A stretch of DNA of 64,000 nucleotides from assembly GCF_015291625.1 (NCBI RefSeq), contig NZ_CP030047.1, positions 6,820,001-6,884,000 of the forward strand, given 5' to 3'. Below are positions 53,076 to 62,474 of this stretch, in pieces. A program made the position numbers and the translations under genes. Numbering within the stretch: the stretch's first letter is position 1; the number at the start of each line of letters is the position of its first letter. Source of the DNA: Bradyrhizobium sp. CCBAU 53421. GTDB lineage: Bacteria > Pseudomonadota > Alphaproteobacteria > Rhizobiales > Xanthobacteraceae. Under the pieces are notes generated by a model that saw nothing but the letters and a program-made list of their open reading frames with translations, ran no database searches and was not told the origin of the DNA.

Positions 53076-53197
53076 GAACGTAAAGGCGGGTGCCGCCCTA
53101 CTGATACGCATTGTCGCCTTGCCCTGGCGCGAATTGACGCGTCCGTCGATCCGTTGTTGGTATCCCCTCAACACCAACAACAGCCGGGCAGGAAACC

Positions 53198-54412
53198 ATG
53201 AGCAAATCCACCACGATCAAAAGCGTCGAGACGCTCGCCTGCGATGCCGGCTGGCGGAATTATCATTTCGTCAAGGTGACGACCACGGACGGGCTGGTCG
53301 GCTGGAGCGAATATGACGAAGGTTTTGGTGCACCCGGCGTGACCGCGGCGATCGAGCGGCTGTCGGCGCGCGTGGTCGGCAAGAATGCCTTCGAGCACGA
53401 GCGGATCCATGTCGAGCTGTTCGCCGCGACACGCCCTGCCGCCGGCGGCGTAGTGGCGCTGGCGCTCGGGGCGATCGAGAACGCGCTGCTCGACGTCAAG
53501 GCCAAGGCGCTCGGCGTGCCCTGCTACGATCTGCTCGGCGGCAAGATCCGCGACCGCGTGCGGGTCTACTGGTCGCATTGCGCGACCTGGCGCATCAATC
53601 ATCCCGACTGGTACAAGCCGGCAATCACCGATCTCGACGGCGTCAAGGCGATCGGGGCCGAGGTGCGCGAGAAGAAGTTCTCGGCGATGAAGACCAACAT
53701 CTTCGTCTACACTGACGGCAAGCCGCAGGGCTGGCGCCCCGGCTTCGGCTCGCCGTTCCAGCCCGAGATCAATATCGACCGCACCGTGCTCCGCAATCTC
53801 TGCATGCATCTGGAAGCGATCCGCGACGGCGCGGGGCCGGATGTCGATCTCCTGCTCGACCTCAACTTCAACGCCAAGACCGAGGGCTATCTCAAGATCC
53901 TGCGCGCCATCGAGAAGATGGACATGTTCTGGGTCGAGATCGACACCTTCAACCCGCAGGCGCTCGGCTATATCCGCCGCCAGAGCCCGCACCCGATCTC
54001 GTCCTGCGAGACGCTGCTCGGCCTGCGCGAATTTCTGCCTTACTTCACCGAGCAGGCGATGGACGTCGCGATCATCGACACGCCGTGGAACGGGGTCTGG
54101 CAGTCGATGAAGATCGCCGCCGCCGCCGAGCATTTCGAGGTCAACGTCGCGCCGCATAATTTCTACGGCCACCTCTGCACCATGATGAACGCGCATTTCT
54201 GCGCCGCGGTGCCGAACCTGCGCATCATGGAGACCGACATCGATCGCCTCGCCTGGGACCACGAGTTGTTCACCCACGTGCCGGAGTTCGTCGACGGCCA
54301 TCTCGTGATCCCGGATCGCCCGGGCTGGGGTACCGAGCCGAACGAGGAAGGCCTGCGCGCGCATCCGCCGAAGAACAAGGGCGGGCTGCTGAATTATGGA
54401 CTGAAGAAGTAG
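53198..54412 (+). CDS. Mandelate racemase / muconate lactonizing enzyme family protein
   Basis: A 404-residue enolase-superfamily enzyme. The N-terminal capping domain (about 1-130) precedes a barrel with the putative metal ligands D in LLLDLNFNAK near residue 216, E in FWVEIDTF near residue 247 and E in SSCETLLGLREF near residue 269. The base residues are probably in SAMKTNIFVYTD and near APHNFYGHL. Members dehydrate sugar acids or racemise and lactonise small acids. The exact reaction is unclear. It stands alone between two repeat elements, with its own AGGA ribosome site 6 bases before the ATG. Confidence 0.85.
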   Translation: MSKSTTIKSVETLACDAGWRNYHFVKVTTTDGLVGWSEYDEGFGAPGVTAAIERLSARVVGKNAFEHERIHVELFAATRPAAGGVVALALGAIENALLDVKAKALGVPCYDLLGGKIRDRVRVYWSHCATWRINHPDWYKPAITDLDGVKAIGAEVREKKFSAMKTNIFVYTDGKPQGWRPGFGSPFQPEINIDRTVLRNLCMHLEAIRDGAGPDVDLLLDLNFNAKTEGYLKILRAIEKMDMFWVEIDTFNPQALGYIRRQSPHPISSCETLLGLREFLPYFTEQAMDVAIIDTPWNGVWQSMKIAAAAEHFEVNVAPHNFYGHLCTMMNAHFCAAVPNLRIMETDIDRLAWDHELFTHVPEFVDGHLVIPDRPGWGTEPNEEGLRAHPPKNKGGLLNYGLKK

Positions 54413-54430
54413 GTGGTTACGCTATCAGAC

Positions 54431-54539
54431 CCGTCATCCTGAGGTGCGAGCGCAGCGAGCCTCGAAGGATGCACGGCCACAGTGGGGCCGTCGACCCTTC
54501 GAGGGCCGCTGAAGAAGCGGCCACCTCAGGGTGACGGTG
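54431..54539. repeat. Family A palindromic repeat
   Basis: One of two tandem copies filling the gap between the enolase-family gene and the binding protein. It starts CCGTCATCCTGAGGTGCGAG and ends CCTCAGGGTGACGGTG. Confidence 0.78.
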
Positions 54540-54600
54540 ATAGAGCGACGAACTTCGCAGACCGCGAAGCAAATCGTCGCCAACAACACCACTGTTACTC

Positions 54601-54703
54601 CGTCATCCTGAGGTGCGAGCGGAGCGAGCCTCGAAGGATGCGCGGCCACAGTGGGGCCGTCGACCCTTCGAGACGCGCGTTCCGCGCTCCTCAGGGTGAC
54701 GGT
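54601..54703. repeat. Family A palindromic repeat
   Basis: Second tandem copy, same orientation as the one at 54431, with arms GCCTCGAAGGATGCGCGGCC and CGACCCTTCGAGACGCGCG. The two share nearly all of their left arms. Between them is a short stem-forming stretch (54541-54600) with no gene. Confidence 0.78.
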
Positions 54704-54717
54704 CGTGGAGAACGACC

Positions 54718-55962
54718 TCAATTATCCTCACGCACCGGCGTGAACGCGCTCTCGATCACGTCGCCGATCGGCTGCCAGGCGTTGCCGTCGAACTGCACCA
54801 GCCGCATCTGCTTGATCGGGCGGAAATCCTTCGGCCCGGTATTGATCACGATCCCGGGCAGCGCGATCGGGCTCTGATAGTCCTTCAGCGAGGCGGCCTG
54901 CCGCATGATGTTCTCGCGCGACAGGTCGTCGCCGCACTGGCGCAGCACCTGCATCAGCGTGTCGGCGGCGGCATAACCGAACACGGCGTAGATGTCGTCC
55001 TTGTCGCCGTCGGGATAGTATTTGTCCATGAAGGCGTCCCACGCCTTGATCTGCGGATCGTTCTTCCAGGAGGCGTCGCCGGCGTCCTTCAGGAACGAGG
55101 TCGAGATCACGCCGAGCGAATTCTGCAGGCCCGCCGGCCGCAACGCGCTGGCGATCGAGGCCGATGCATTGTCGAGGATGAACACCGGATGCCAGTCGAG
55201 GTCGGCGGCGACGCGGATCGCGCGCGCCGCGATCGCCGGCGCGCCGTCGAACACCAGGATGTCGGCGCCGGAGCCTTTCAGGATTCCGATCTGGTTCTGG
55301 ATCGCGGTCTCCGACGCGTCGAAGGCAAGATCGGCGACGATCATCCCTGCGGTGTCGCCGAGCCCTTCCTGCAAGCCCCGGAACAGATCGCGGCCGAACT
55401 GGTCGTTCTGCCACAGCACCGCGATCTTGCGGGAGGGATAGGCGGCCTGGATGTAGTTGGCATAGATCCGTCCCTCGGCGCGGAAGGTCGGTTGCCAGCC
55501 CATGGTCCAGGGAAAGGTCTTCGGGTGTGCCCACTCCTCGTCGCCGGAGGCGACGAACAGCTGCGGGATGTTCTTTTCGTTGAGGTATTTTCGGACCGCG
55601 AGATTGCTCGGCGTGCCGAACGAGCCGAACATCAACAGCACGTCCTGCTTCTCGACCAGGTCGCGGGTCTGCTCGATCGCGGTCTTCGGATTGGAGCTGT
55701 CATCGACCGAGATGAACTTGACCTTGCGGCCGTTGATGCCGCCATGCTCGTTGACCATGTCGAAATAGGCCGCTTCCGCCCGTCCGATGGTCGCGAACGC
55801 GGCGAGCGGCCCGGTGTAGGGCATGACATTGCCGACACGGATCTCGCCGCCGGCCGCGTCCTGCGCCTGCTGGGCGCGCAACGGCGCCGCCGCGAGAACA
55901 GCTGCGAAGGCGAGCGAAATCGAAAGCGCAGTTTGTCGTTTTGTTTGCATCAACATCGCCAC
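54718..55962 (-). CDS. Orphan LivK-type substrate-binding protein
   Basis: A 414-residue periplasmic binding protein of the branched-chain amino acid type. The signal peptide (QTKRQTALSISLAFAAVLAA, cleaved near LRAQQ) is followed by EIRVGNVMPYTGPLAAFATI and VNEHGGINGRKVKFISVDDS. The start may be 55962, 55956 or 55950. No permease or ATPase genes lie next to it in the window, so it must use a shared Liv transporter or one encoded elsewhere. It is downstream of hyuBA on the same strand after 95 bases and may bind their substrate. Confidence 0.87.
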   Translation of the reverse strand: MAMLMQTKRQTALSISLAFAAVLAAAPLRAQQAQDAAGGEIRVGNVMPYTGPLAAFATIGRAEAAYFDMVNEHGGINGRKVKFISVDDSSNPKTAIEQTRDLVEKQDVLLMFGSFGTPSNLAVRKYLNEKNIPQLFVASGDEEWAHPKTFPWTMGWQPTFRAEGRIYANYIQAAYPSRKIAVLWQNDQFGRDLFRGLQEGLGDTAGMIVADLAFDASETAIQNQIGILKGSGADILVFDGAPAIAARAIRVAADLDWHPVFILDNASASIASALRPAGLQNSLGVISTSFLKDAGDASWKNDPQIKAWDAFMDKYYPDGDKDDIYAVFGYAAADTLMQVLRQCGDDLSRENIMRQAASLKDYQSPIALPGIVINTGPKDFRPIKQMRLVQFDGNAWQPIGDVIESAFTPVREDN

Positions 55963-56057
55963 AACGCCGGCACCAGGCCGGCGCTCCCTCCCAGCGCATA
56001 GAGCTTATCGCCCAAGCCAATGCCGGAAAAATGAAATGTTGATGGCGGAGGCACGCC

Positions 56058-58097
56058 TCAGCGCAATGTTATGTCGAGCCAGCCCAGCGGGTTGACCGTG
56101 ACGCGGTCACCGCTGTCGACCAGAACCGTGGTGGTCTCGGCCTCGATGATCGCGGGACCGGCCAGCACATTGCCGGGCTTGAGATCGTCGAGCGCATAGA
56201 CCGGCACCTCGCGCCAGGCGCCGAACCAGGCCTGCCGCTTGCCGCGCGGCACACAGGGCGCGGCTGACGTCGCCTCGCCGGCATCGCTGCTGCGCGGCGC
56301 GACCTTGCCGACCGCGGCGACGCGGGCGTTGACGAACACCACCTCCTGCCCGCGCGAAGCATAGGTGTAGAGCTCCTCGTGGCGGCGATGGAAGCGTTCC
56401 TCGATCTGGGCGACGAGATCCGCGGCGCCGAGATCGAGGTCGCCGAGCGGCACGTCGATCTCGAACACCTGCTCGCCATAGCGCATCTCGGCCGAGCGCT
56501 CGATCGCGATGTCGCCCTTGAACCAGTCGCGCAAACGCCCTGCGGCCTGCTCCTCCAGCCCGGCGAACAGCGCCCTCACCTCATCGGCGGAGATCCGGCC
56601 GGTGCCGTAATGCGTGCGGCTGACCTCGTAACGCAGATCGCTGGTCAGCATGCCCCAGGCCGAGAGCACGGAGGCAACCGTCGGCACGATGATGCGCTTG
56701 ATCTCGAGCTCGCGCGCGACTTCGGCCGCATGCATGCCGGCGGCGCCGCCGAAGCTGAGCAGCGCGAATTTGCGGGGATCGACGCCGCGGCGCAGCGTCA
56801 TCAGGCGGATGCCGTCGGCCATCTTCAGATTGATCATCTTGTAGATGCCGGCGGCAGCCTCGATCCGCGACAGCTCGAGCGCCGTCGCGATCCGATCCAC
56901 CGCGGCTTCCGACGCCGCGCGGTCGAGCGGCCGTGCGCCGCCCATGAAGGCGCTCGCATCGAGATAGCCGAGCACGACATTGGCGTCGGTGACGGTGGCA
57001 GCCGTTCCGCCATTGCCGTAGCAGGCCGGGCCCGGCACCGAGCCCGCGCTCTCCGGCCCGACCCGCAAGGTGCGGCTGCCGTCGACACCGGCAATCGAGC
57101 CGCCGCCCGCCGCGATGCTGGCGATATCGAGGCTGCGCAGCGCGATGCGCTGGCCCGCAAGCATGCCGTCGGCCGACAGCGACGCCTCGCCGTCCGCGAT
57201 CAGCGAGATGTCGGTCGAGGTGCCGCCCATGTCGAACGGCACGAGATCGGGAATCCCGAGCATCTCGGCGCAGCGGCGGCTGCCGGAAATGCCGCCGGCC
57301 GGGCCCGACAGCACGGTGCCGGCGGCGAGCCGCGAGGCTTCCTCGACCGGCGCCATGCCGCCATGCGACAGCACGACGAACAGCGAGCCTTTGAAGCCGG
57401 CCTCGTGCAGGCTGCGCTCCAGATTGGTGAGATAGCGCCGCACCGTCGGCTCGACATAGGCGTTCACGATCGTGGTCGAGACGCGCTCATATTCCTTGAT
57501 CTGCGGCAGCACGTCGCTGGAGCGCGACACGCTGACATCGGGCAATTCCTTCCTAAGCCGCTCGACCGCGGCGAGCTCATGCGCCGGGTTGAGATAAGCG
57601 TGCAGGAAGCAGACCGCGACCGAGTTCGCACCGGATCGTTTCACCTCGGCGAGGACGCCGCCGAGCGCTGTGGCATCGAGCGCAACCGCCGCGCTGCCGT
57701 CGGCCTTCAGCCGCTCGCGCACGCCGAAGCGGCGCTCGCGCGGCACCAGCGGCTCGGGCGGCGGCGTGCGCAGATCGTAGCGATCCGGCTTCAGCCCCTC
57801 GCGCATCTCGACGACGTCGCGATGGCCCTCGGTGGTCAGCAGCGCGACCTTGGCGCCCTTGCGCTCCAGCAGCGCATTGGTCGCGACCGTCGTGCCGTGC
57901 ACCAGCCGATCGGTCGCAGCCAGCATCGCTGCGCGCGTGACGCCGAGGCGGCGCGCCAGCTCCTCAAGTCCCGCCATGACACCGACCGACTGATCGGCCG
58001 GCGTGGATGGTGATTTCGCGAAAACGGTGCGCCCGGTTTGATCCGTCGCAACCAGGTCGGTGTAGGTGCCGCCAACGTCAACCCCAATCGTATACAT
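56058..58097 (-). CDS. Hydantoinase/oxoprolinase subunit A (HyuA family)
   Basis: A 679-residue ATP-dependent subunit with the actin-like N-terminus YTIGVDVGGTYTDLVATDQT and the central FDMGGTSTDISLIADGEASL, which bind ATP and metal. The C-terminal region holds SFGGAAGMHAAEVARELEIK. HyuA works with HyuB to open hydantoins, 5-oxoproline or related lactams, or to carboxylate ketones (acetone and acetophenone carboxylases share the fold). Start MYTIGV at 58097 lies 7 bases after hyuB. Confidence 0.88.
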   Translation of the reverse strand: MYTIGVDVGGTYTDLVATDQTGRTVFAKSPSTPADQSVGVMAGLEELARRLGVTRAAMLAATDRLVHGTTVATNALLERKGAKVALLTTEGHRDVVEMREGLKPDRYDLRTPPPEPLVPRERRFGVRERLKADGSAAVALDATALGGVLAEVKRSGANSVAVCFLHAYLNPAHELAAVERLRKELPDVSVSRSSDVLPQIKEYERVSTTIVNAYVEPTVRRYLTNLERSLHEAGFKGSLFVVLSHGGMAPVEEASRLAAGTVLSGPAGGISGSRRCAEMLGIPDLVPFDMGGTSTDISLIADGEASLSADGMLAGQRIALRSLDIASIAAGGGSIAGVDGSRTLRVGPESAGSVPGPACYGNGGTAATVTDANVVLGYLDASAFMGGARPLDRAASEAAVDRIATALELSRIEAAAGIYKMINLKMADGIRLMTLRRGVDPRKFALLSFGGAAGMHAAEVARELEIKRIIVPTVASVLSAWGMLTSDLRYEVSRTHYGTGRISADEVRALFAGLEEQAAGRLRDWFKGDIAIERSAEMRYGEQVFEIDVPLGDLDLGAADLVAQIEERFHRRHEELYTYASRGQEVVFVNARVAAVGKVAPRSSDAGEATSAAPCVPRGKRQAWFGAWREVPVYALDDLKPGNVLAGPAIIEAETTTVLVDSGDRVTVNPLGWLDITLR

Positions 58098-58104
58098 CGC
58101 TGCC

Positions 58105-59757
58105 CTATACCGCCTTCGAAACCAGACCTTGCGCTGCGTCGCGCGCCCGCGCCTCCGCCGATCGCTTCTCGGGCGGACCCCAGCCGCCGCCACCGGAGGA
58201 GCGGATCTCCAGGCAATCGCCGGGCCGCAATTCGATGCCGACCTCCTTGGTCTTCAGCACCCGCGGCTCGCGGCCTTCCGACAGCAGGCGATAGCGATGC
58301 GGCTCGCCGTCCTTGCCGCCGAGCATGCCGCAAGGGCCGTGACGCGCGCCGTCGCCGGCGGTGTTGCCCTTGGCCGGCTTCCCAGTCTCCAGCACCATGT
58401 CGAGCGCGACGCCAAGGCCGCCGCGATGCTGGCCGTCGCCGCCGGAATCCGGCCGGAACTCGTGCTGGCGGAAATGCAAGGGAAAGCGCACCTCGGCAAC
58501 TTCGATGCTGCCGAATTTGAGGCCGCCGACCGAATGCCACTCGCCGATCGAGGAGTAGCCGTCGCCGCCGGGCGATGCGCCGCCGCCGGGCCGCGCCTGG
58601 AACATGTGCCAGATGAAATTGCGTCCGTTGCGCGGATCCTCGCCCTGGATCGCGATACGGAACCTGCGGCCCCATCCGCCCATCACGCGATCCGGGCAGG
58701 ACGCCGACATCGCCTTGATGATCGCTTCGACGATCTCGTTGGAGGGATGGCTGGTGCACAGCGTCACCGGGCGGCCGGGATCGGCCCACACGATGGTGCC
58801 CTGTTTGGCCACCACCTTGAGCGGCCGCAGCGCGCCGGTGTTCTTCGGAATGTCGGCGTCGATCAGATAGGCAAACGCCATCGCGACCGCGGCCTGCATG
58901 TTGGCGTGCGAGGAATTCACAAAGCTCGTCGACTGCGGATCGGAGCCGGTGAGATCGACCTCGATGTCGCTGCCCTTCTTGGTCACCTTGGCCGCGATCT
59001 TGATGTCGGAGCGGCCGTGGCCGTCATCGTCGAGCAAGGCCTCGCCGTAGAACACGCCGTCCTTCCAGGTCGACACCACGGCGCGGGTCTGCTGCTCGGT
59101 GGCGTCGAGGATCGCCTCGATCGCGGCTTCGACGGTCTCGGCGCCGAACTCGCTGAACAGCTTTGCGACGCGGCGCTCGCCGAGATGCGCCGCACCCAGC
59201 ATCGCCGCGAGGTCGCCGCGGAATTCCCGGGGGTTGCGGATGTTCAAAGCCAACAGGTCGAGCAGGTCCTCGCGCGGCTTGCCGGCCTCATAGAGCTTGA
59301 TCGGCGGAATCCGGATGCCTTCCTGATAGATCTCGGTCGCGGCCGGATTGTAGGCGCCATGGGTGGCGCCGCCGATGTCGCTCTGATGCGCGCGCACGAT
59401 GGTCCAGAGCAATCGCTTGCCGCCGTCGAACACCGGCACGAAGGCGGTGAGATCAGGCAGATGGCTGCCGCCCTGATAGGGATCGTTGAGCAGGATGACG
59501 TCGCCGGGCGCGACATCCTTGAAGCGCTCCTCGACCGCGAGCGTCGCCCACGGCAAGGCGCCGACATGCACCGGGATGTGGTCGGCCTGCGCGATCAGCC
59601 GCCCGCTGGTGTCGCAGATCGCCAGCGAGAAATCGCGACTGGAATTGAGGATCTGCGAATAGGAGGTGCGAAGCATGGCTTCGCCCATCTCCTTCACGAT
59701 CGACGACAGGCGGTGCTGGACGACGGAACGGGTGATCGGATCGATCTTGGCGGACAT
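58105..59757 (-). CDS. Hydantoinase/oxoprolinase subunit B (HyuB family)
   Basis: A 550-residue subunit. The N-terminus SAKIDPITRSVVQHRLSSIV is followed by MLRTSYSQILNSSRDFSLAI, the standard start of the family, and the C-terminal part has GGDGQHRGGLGVALDMVLET and RPGDCLEIRSSGGGGWGPPE. First gene of the hyuBA pair. The substrate could be a hydantoin, an oxoproline-like lactam or a ketone; the amidohydrolases nearby favour a cyclic amide. No regulator is adjacent. Confidence 0.88.
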   Translation of the reverse strand: MSAKIDPITRSVVQHRLSSIVKEMGEAMLRTSYSQILNSSRDFSLAICDTSGRLIAQADHIPVHVGALPWATLAVEERFKDVAPGDVILLNDPYQGGSHLPDLTAFVPVFDGGKRLLWTIVRAHQSDIGGATHGAYNPAATEIYQEGIRIPPIKLYEAGKPREDLLDLLALNIRNPREFRGDLAAMLGAAHLGERRVAKLFSEFGAETVEAAIEAILDATEQQTRAVVSTWKDGVFYGEALLDDDGHGRSDIKIAAKVTKKGSDIEVDLTGSDPQSTSFVNSSHANMQAAVAMAFAYLIDADIPKNTGALRPLKVVAKQGTIVWADPGRPVTLCTSHPSNEIVEAIIKAMSASCPDRVMGGWGRRFRIAIQGEDPRNGRNFIWHMFQARPGGGASPGGDGYSSIGEWHSVGGLKFGSIEVAEVRFPLHFRQHEFRPDSGGDGQHRGGLGVALDMVLETGKPAKGNTAGDGARHGPCGMLGGKDGEPHRYRLLSEGREPRVLKTKEVGIELRPGDCLEIRSSGGGGWGPPEKRSAEARARDAAQGLVSKAV

Positions 59758-59933
59758 CTTGGCCCTTATTGGCGCCCAGGTGGCGCGGGGAGGATCGAGA
59801 AACCGGCTGGTTGGAACCGGAATTCCCTCTTTATAACCAGACGCTTCCAGATCGCAAACCGCTGCTCAGCGGTCGAAGAATTTATTCCGTCGTTCAGTAA
59901 TTCGTGATCGGCACGATTCTTCGCTCCTCGACC

Positions 59934-59958
59934 GGAATAGAATTCGCCGCTCCGCGTC
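59934..59958 (+). promoter_or_regulatory. Possible ECF sigma promoter of the DUF305-sigma operon
   Basis: GGAAT (59934-59938) and CGTC (59955-59958) are 16 bases apart, as in promoters read by ECF sigma factors. It lies 35 bases before the ATG of the first operon gene, which encodes its own ECF sigma factor, so positive autoregulation is plausible. A chance match is possible because the motif is short. Confidence 0.35.
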
Positions 59959-59992
59959 CCACCCGTGCAAGCCAACTTACAGGGTGAACGTG

Positions 59993-60493
59993 ATGATCCT
60001 GCGATTCTTCAGACCCGGCATCGGTGCCGCGCTGCTCGGCGCGCGTGTGCTGTTTGCCGTTGTTCTCTCCCCAGTGGCGCTCGCGCAAGAGGCGCACCAA
60101 CCGGCACCGACGGCGCAGTCGGCCGAAGAGAGCGCCTTCCTCGCCGAGAACGATGCGGCGATGACCAAGATGATGAATGACATGGCGGCCAAGCCGAGCG
60201 GCGACATCGACCGCGACTTCGTCGCGATGATGACGCCGCACCACCAGGGTGCGATCGACATGGCCGTGATCGAGCTGCGCTACGGCAAGAACGAGCGGCT
60301 GCGCCGGATCGCCCAGGAGATCATCGTCGAGCAACGCCAGGAGATCGACGCCATGAAGCTCGCGATCGGCGAGCCGGTCACGGACACGACACCGGCCCAG
60401 ACACAACAACCCGGCGCCACACCGGGCGCGGCGGCGACGATCCACGATCACATGCACATGCACCACGACATGATGAAGCAGGAGACCAAGTGA
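59993..60493 (+). CDS. DUF305 family exported protein
   Basis: A 166-residue protein with a signal peptide (FRPGIGAALLGARVLFAVVL, cleaved near ALAQ), then the DUF305 core DRDFVAMMTPHHQGAIDMAV and IAQEIIVEQRQEIDAMKLAI. The C-terminal tail is rich in histidine and methionine (HDHMHMHHDMMK), a likely copper or other metal-binding tail. DUF305 proteins are four-helix ferritin-like proteins often near copper genes. ATG at 59993 follows AGGGTG by 7 bases; a GTG at 59984 is possible. It leads an operon with a propeller protein, a sigma factor and an anti-sigma factor. Confidence 0.82.
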   Translation: MILRFFRPGIGAALLGARVLFAVVLSPVALAQEAHQPAPTAQSAEESAFLAENDAAMTKMMNDMAAKPSGDIDRDFVAMMTPHHQGAIDMAVIELRYGKNERLRRIAQEIIVEQRQEIDAMKLAIGEPVTDTTPAQTQQPGATPGAAATIHDHMHMHHDMMKQETK

Positions 60494-61950
60494 TGACGAG
60501 CCAGTTCATGAAGGGCCTGTTGGCGACCAGCATGATCGTGCTGTCGACGTCGGCGTTTGCCGGACAGGCGCCGGGCGCCGTGTCCGCGCCCGACATTGCG
60601 ATCAGCCATCACGACCGCGTCTACGCGGCCGAGCAGTTCTCGAACACCGTGTCGGTCACCGATCCGGTCGACAACAAGCTGCTCGGCGTGATCCGGCTCG
60701 GCGACCCGCAGCCCGGCAATTTCAGCCCGCTCTACAAGGGACAGGTGCTGGTCCACGGCATGGGATATTCGCCCGACCACCACACCCTCGCCATCGTCTC
60801 GATCGGCTCGAATTCGGTGACCTTCATCGACACGGCGACCAACGCGGTCAAGCACGTCACCTATGTCGGGCGTTCGCCGCACGAGGCCTTCTTCACGCCG
60901 GACGGCAAGGAGGTTTGGGTCACCGTGCGCGGCGAGAATTACATCTCGGTGATCGACGCGCAGAGCTTCAAGGAGACGATGCGGATCGAGGTGCCGGCGG
61001 GACCGGGCATGCAGATCTTCTCGCCCGACGGCAAGTACGGCTACATCTGCTCGTCGTTCAATCCGGAGACCGATGTGGTCTCGGTGGCCGACCATCAGAT
61101 CGTCGCCAAGGTGAAGCAGGAGAGCCCGTTCTGCCCGAACATCGCGGCGACGCCCGACGGCGAGCAGGTGTGGTTCACGCTGAAGGATACCGGCAGGACG
61201 CAGGTCTTCAACGCCAGGCCGCCGTTCAACCCGATCAAGACCATCGACACCGGCCCGATCACCAACCACGTCAATTTCGCCAACACCGCCAAGGGGACTT
61301 TTGCCTATGTGACGATCGGCGGCACCAACCAGGTCAAGGTGTTTCGGACCGACGACTTCTCGCAGGTCGCGACCATTCCGGTCGGCAATCTGCCGCATGG
61401 CGTCTGGCCATCCGGCGACGGCACGCGGATCTATGTCGGCCTTGAAAATGCCGACGCGCTGGCCGCGATCGACACCGCGACCAACAAGGTGATCGCCAAT
61501 ATCCCGATTGGCCAGGCACCCCAAGCGATCGCCTATGTGCCGAACGCCGTGCCGAATCCCGATGATCGCCAGAACTTGCAGGCGCTTGGCGCTGCGGGCC
61601 AGGTCGCCCACCTCGCGCTCGCGGCAAAGAACCAGGCCAAGGGCGACAATCCGCCGACCAGCGTCTCGCTGTTCGATCAGGGATTGATTCAGGTGCTGCA
61701 AGCATCGGTCACCGGGCTCGAACCCAAGCAGCACTACGTGCTAGGATTGGCCGAACGTGCCGACGGCACGGGCTCGGTGGAGCCACTGGCAGCCTTCATG
61801 ACCAATCCCGCCGGCTCCGCCATCGTCAACACCACCGGGCCGATCCGGCAGATCGTGCAAAGCGCGGCCAAGGCCGAACGACGCTATCTCGTCATCACGT
61901 CAGGCGAGCCGGCCAAGCTCGGCGCCGTCGTGCAGGTGCAAACGCCATGA
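60493..61950 (+). CDS. Exported YncE-like beta-propeller protein
   Basis: A 485-residue protein with a signal peptide (MKGLLATSMIVLSTSAFAGQ) and about seven propeller repeats of the YVTN type (SVTDPVDNKLLGVIRLG, VTFIDTATNAVKHVTYVGRS, ISVIDAQSFKETMRIEVPAG, ALAAIDTATNKVIANIPIGQ). A separate C-terminal region after about residue 365 (VSLFDQGLIQVLQASVTGLE) may be a small domain. Periplasmic location is likely. The ATG overlaps the DUF305 stop (TGATG), and the stop overlaps the sigma factor start. A sensing, scaffold or metal-related role is possible; not known. Confidence 0.83.
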   Translation: MTSQFMKGLLATSMIVLSTSAFAGQAPGAVSAPDIAISHHDRVYAAEQFSNTVSVTDPVDNKLLGVIRLGDPQPGNFSPLYKGQVLVHGMGYSPDHHTLAIVSIGSNSVTFIDTATNAVKHVTYVGRSPHEAFFTPDGKEVWVTVRGENYISVIDAQSFKETMRIEVPAGPGMQIFSPDGKYGYICSSFNPETDVVSVADHQIVAKVKQESPFCPNIAATPDGEQVWFTLKDTGRTQVFNARPPFNPIKTIDTGPITNHVNFANTAKGTFAYVTIGGTNQVKVFRTDDFSQVATIPVGNLPHGVWPSGDGTRIYVGLENADALAAIDTATNKVIANIPIGQAPQAIAYVPNAVPNPDDRQNLQALGAAGQVAHLALAAKNQAKGDNPPTSVSLFDQGLIQVLQASVTGLEPKQHYVLGLAERADGTGSVEPLAAFMTNPAGSAIVNTTGPIRQIVQSAAKAERRYLVITSGEPAKLGAVVQVQTP

Positions 61951-62474
61951 ACGACATGCTGCGCCTGGTCGAGCCGCTGATCCCCGCCTTGCGGCGGTAT
62001 GCGCGGGCCCTGGTTCGCGACCACGCCGCGGCCGACGACCTGGTGCAGGATTGCCTAGAACGCGCCGTGATTCACTGGGAGCAGCGGCGGTCGGACAATC
62101 CCCGGCCGTGGCTGTTCGCGATCCTGCATAATCTCGCCATCAATCAGTTTCGCCGCGCAACGACGCGCGGCGTCCACGTCGCGATCGACGAAGCGAACGA
62201 GAATGCATTCGGCCAGGACGCGGACCAGGAGCAGAAGGTGATGTACCGCGACGTCATGGCGAAGCTCGCAAGGCTTCCGCATGACCAGCGTGCGGTCCTG
62301 CTGCTCGTCGGCGTCGAGGATTTGTCCTATGCCGACGCCGCGAAGGTGCTCGGTGTGCCCATCGGCACGGTGATGTCACGCCTGGCGCGCGCCCGCGAAC
62401 GGCTGCATCAGGAGCTGGAGGGCCCTGCCGGCCAACTGGATAGTAATGTCGTGCAATTGCGGAATAAGACATGA
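61947..62474 (+). CDS. RNA polymerase ECF sigma factor
   Basis: A 175-residue sigma-70 family factor. Region 2 reads RYARALVRDHAAADDLVQDC, LERAVIHWEQRRS; region 4 has HDQRAVLLLVGVEDLSYADA, KVLGVPIGTVMSRLARARER. No region 3 or extra C-terminal domain. Both ends overlap neighbours by ATGA, so sigma and anti-sigma are made in step. Its likely first target is the operon's own promoter. Confidence 0.92.
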   Translation: MNDMLRLVEPLIPALRRYARALVRDHAAADDLVQDCLERAVIHWEQRRSDNPRPWLFAILHNLAINQFRRATTRGVHVAIDEANENAFGQDADQEQKVMYRDVMAKLARLPHDQRAVLLLVGVEDLSYADAAKVLGVPIGTVMSRLARARERLHQELEGPAGQLDSNVVQLRNKT

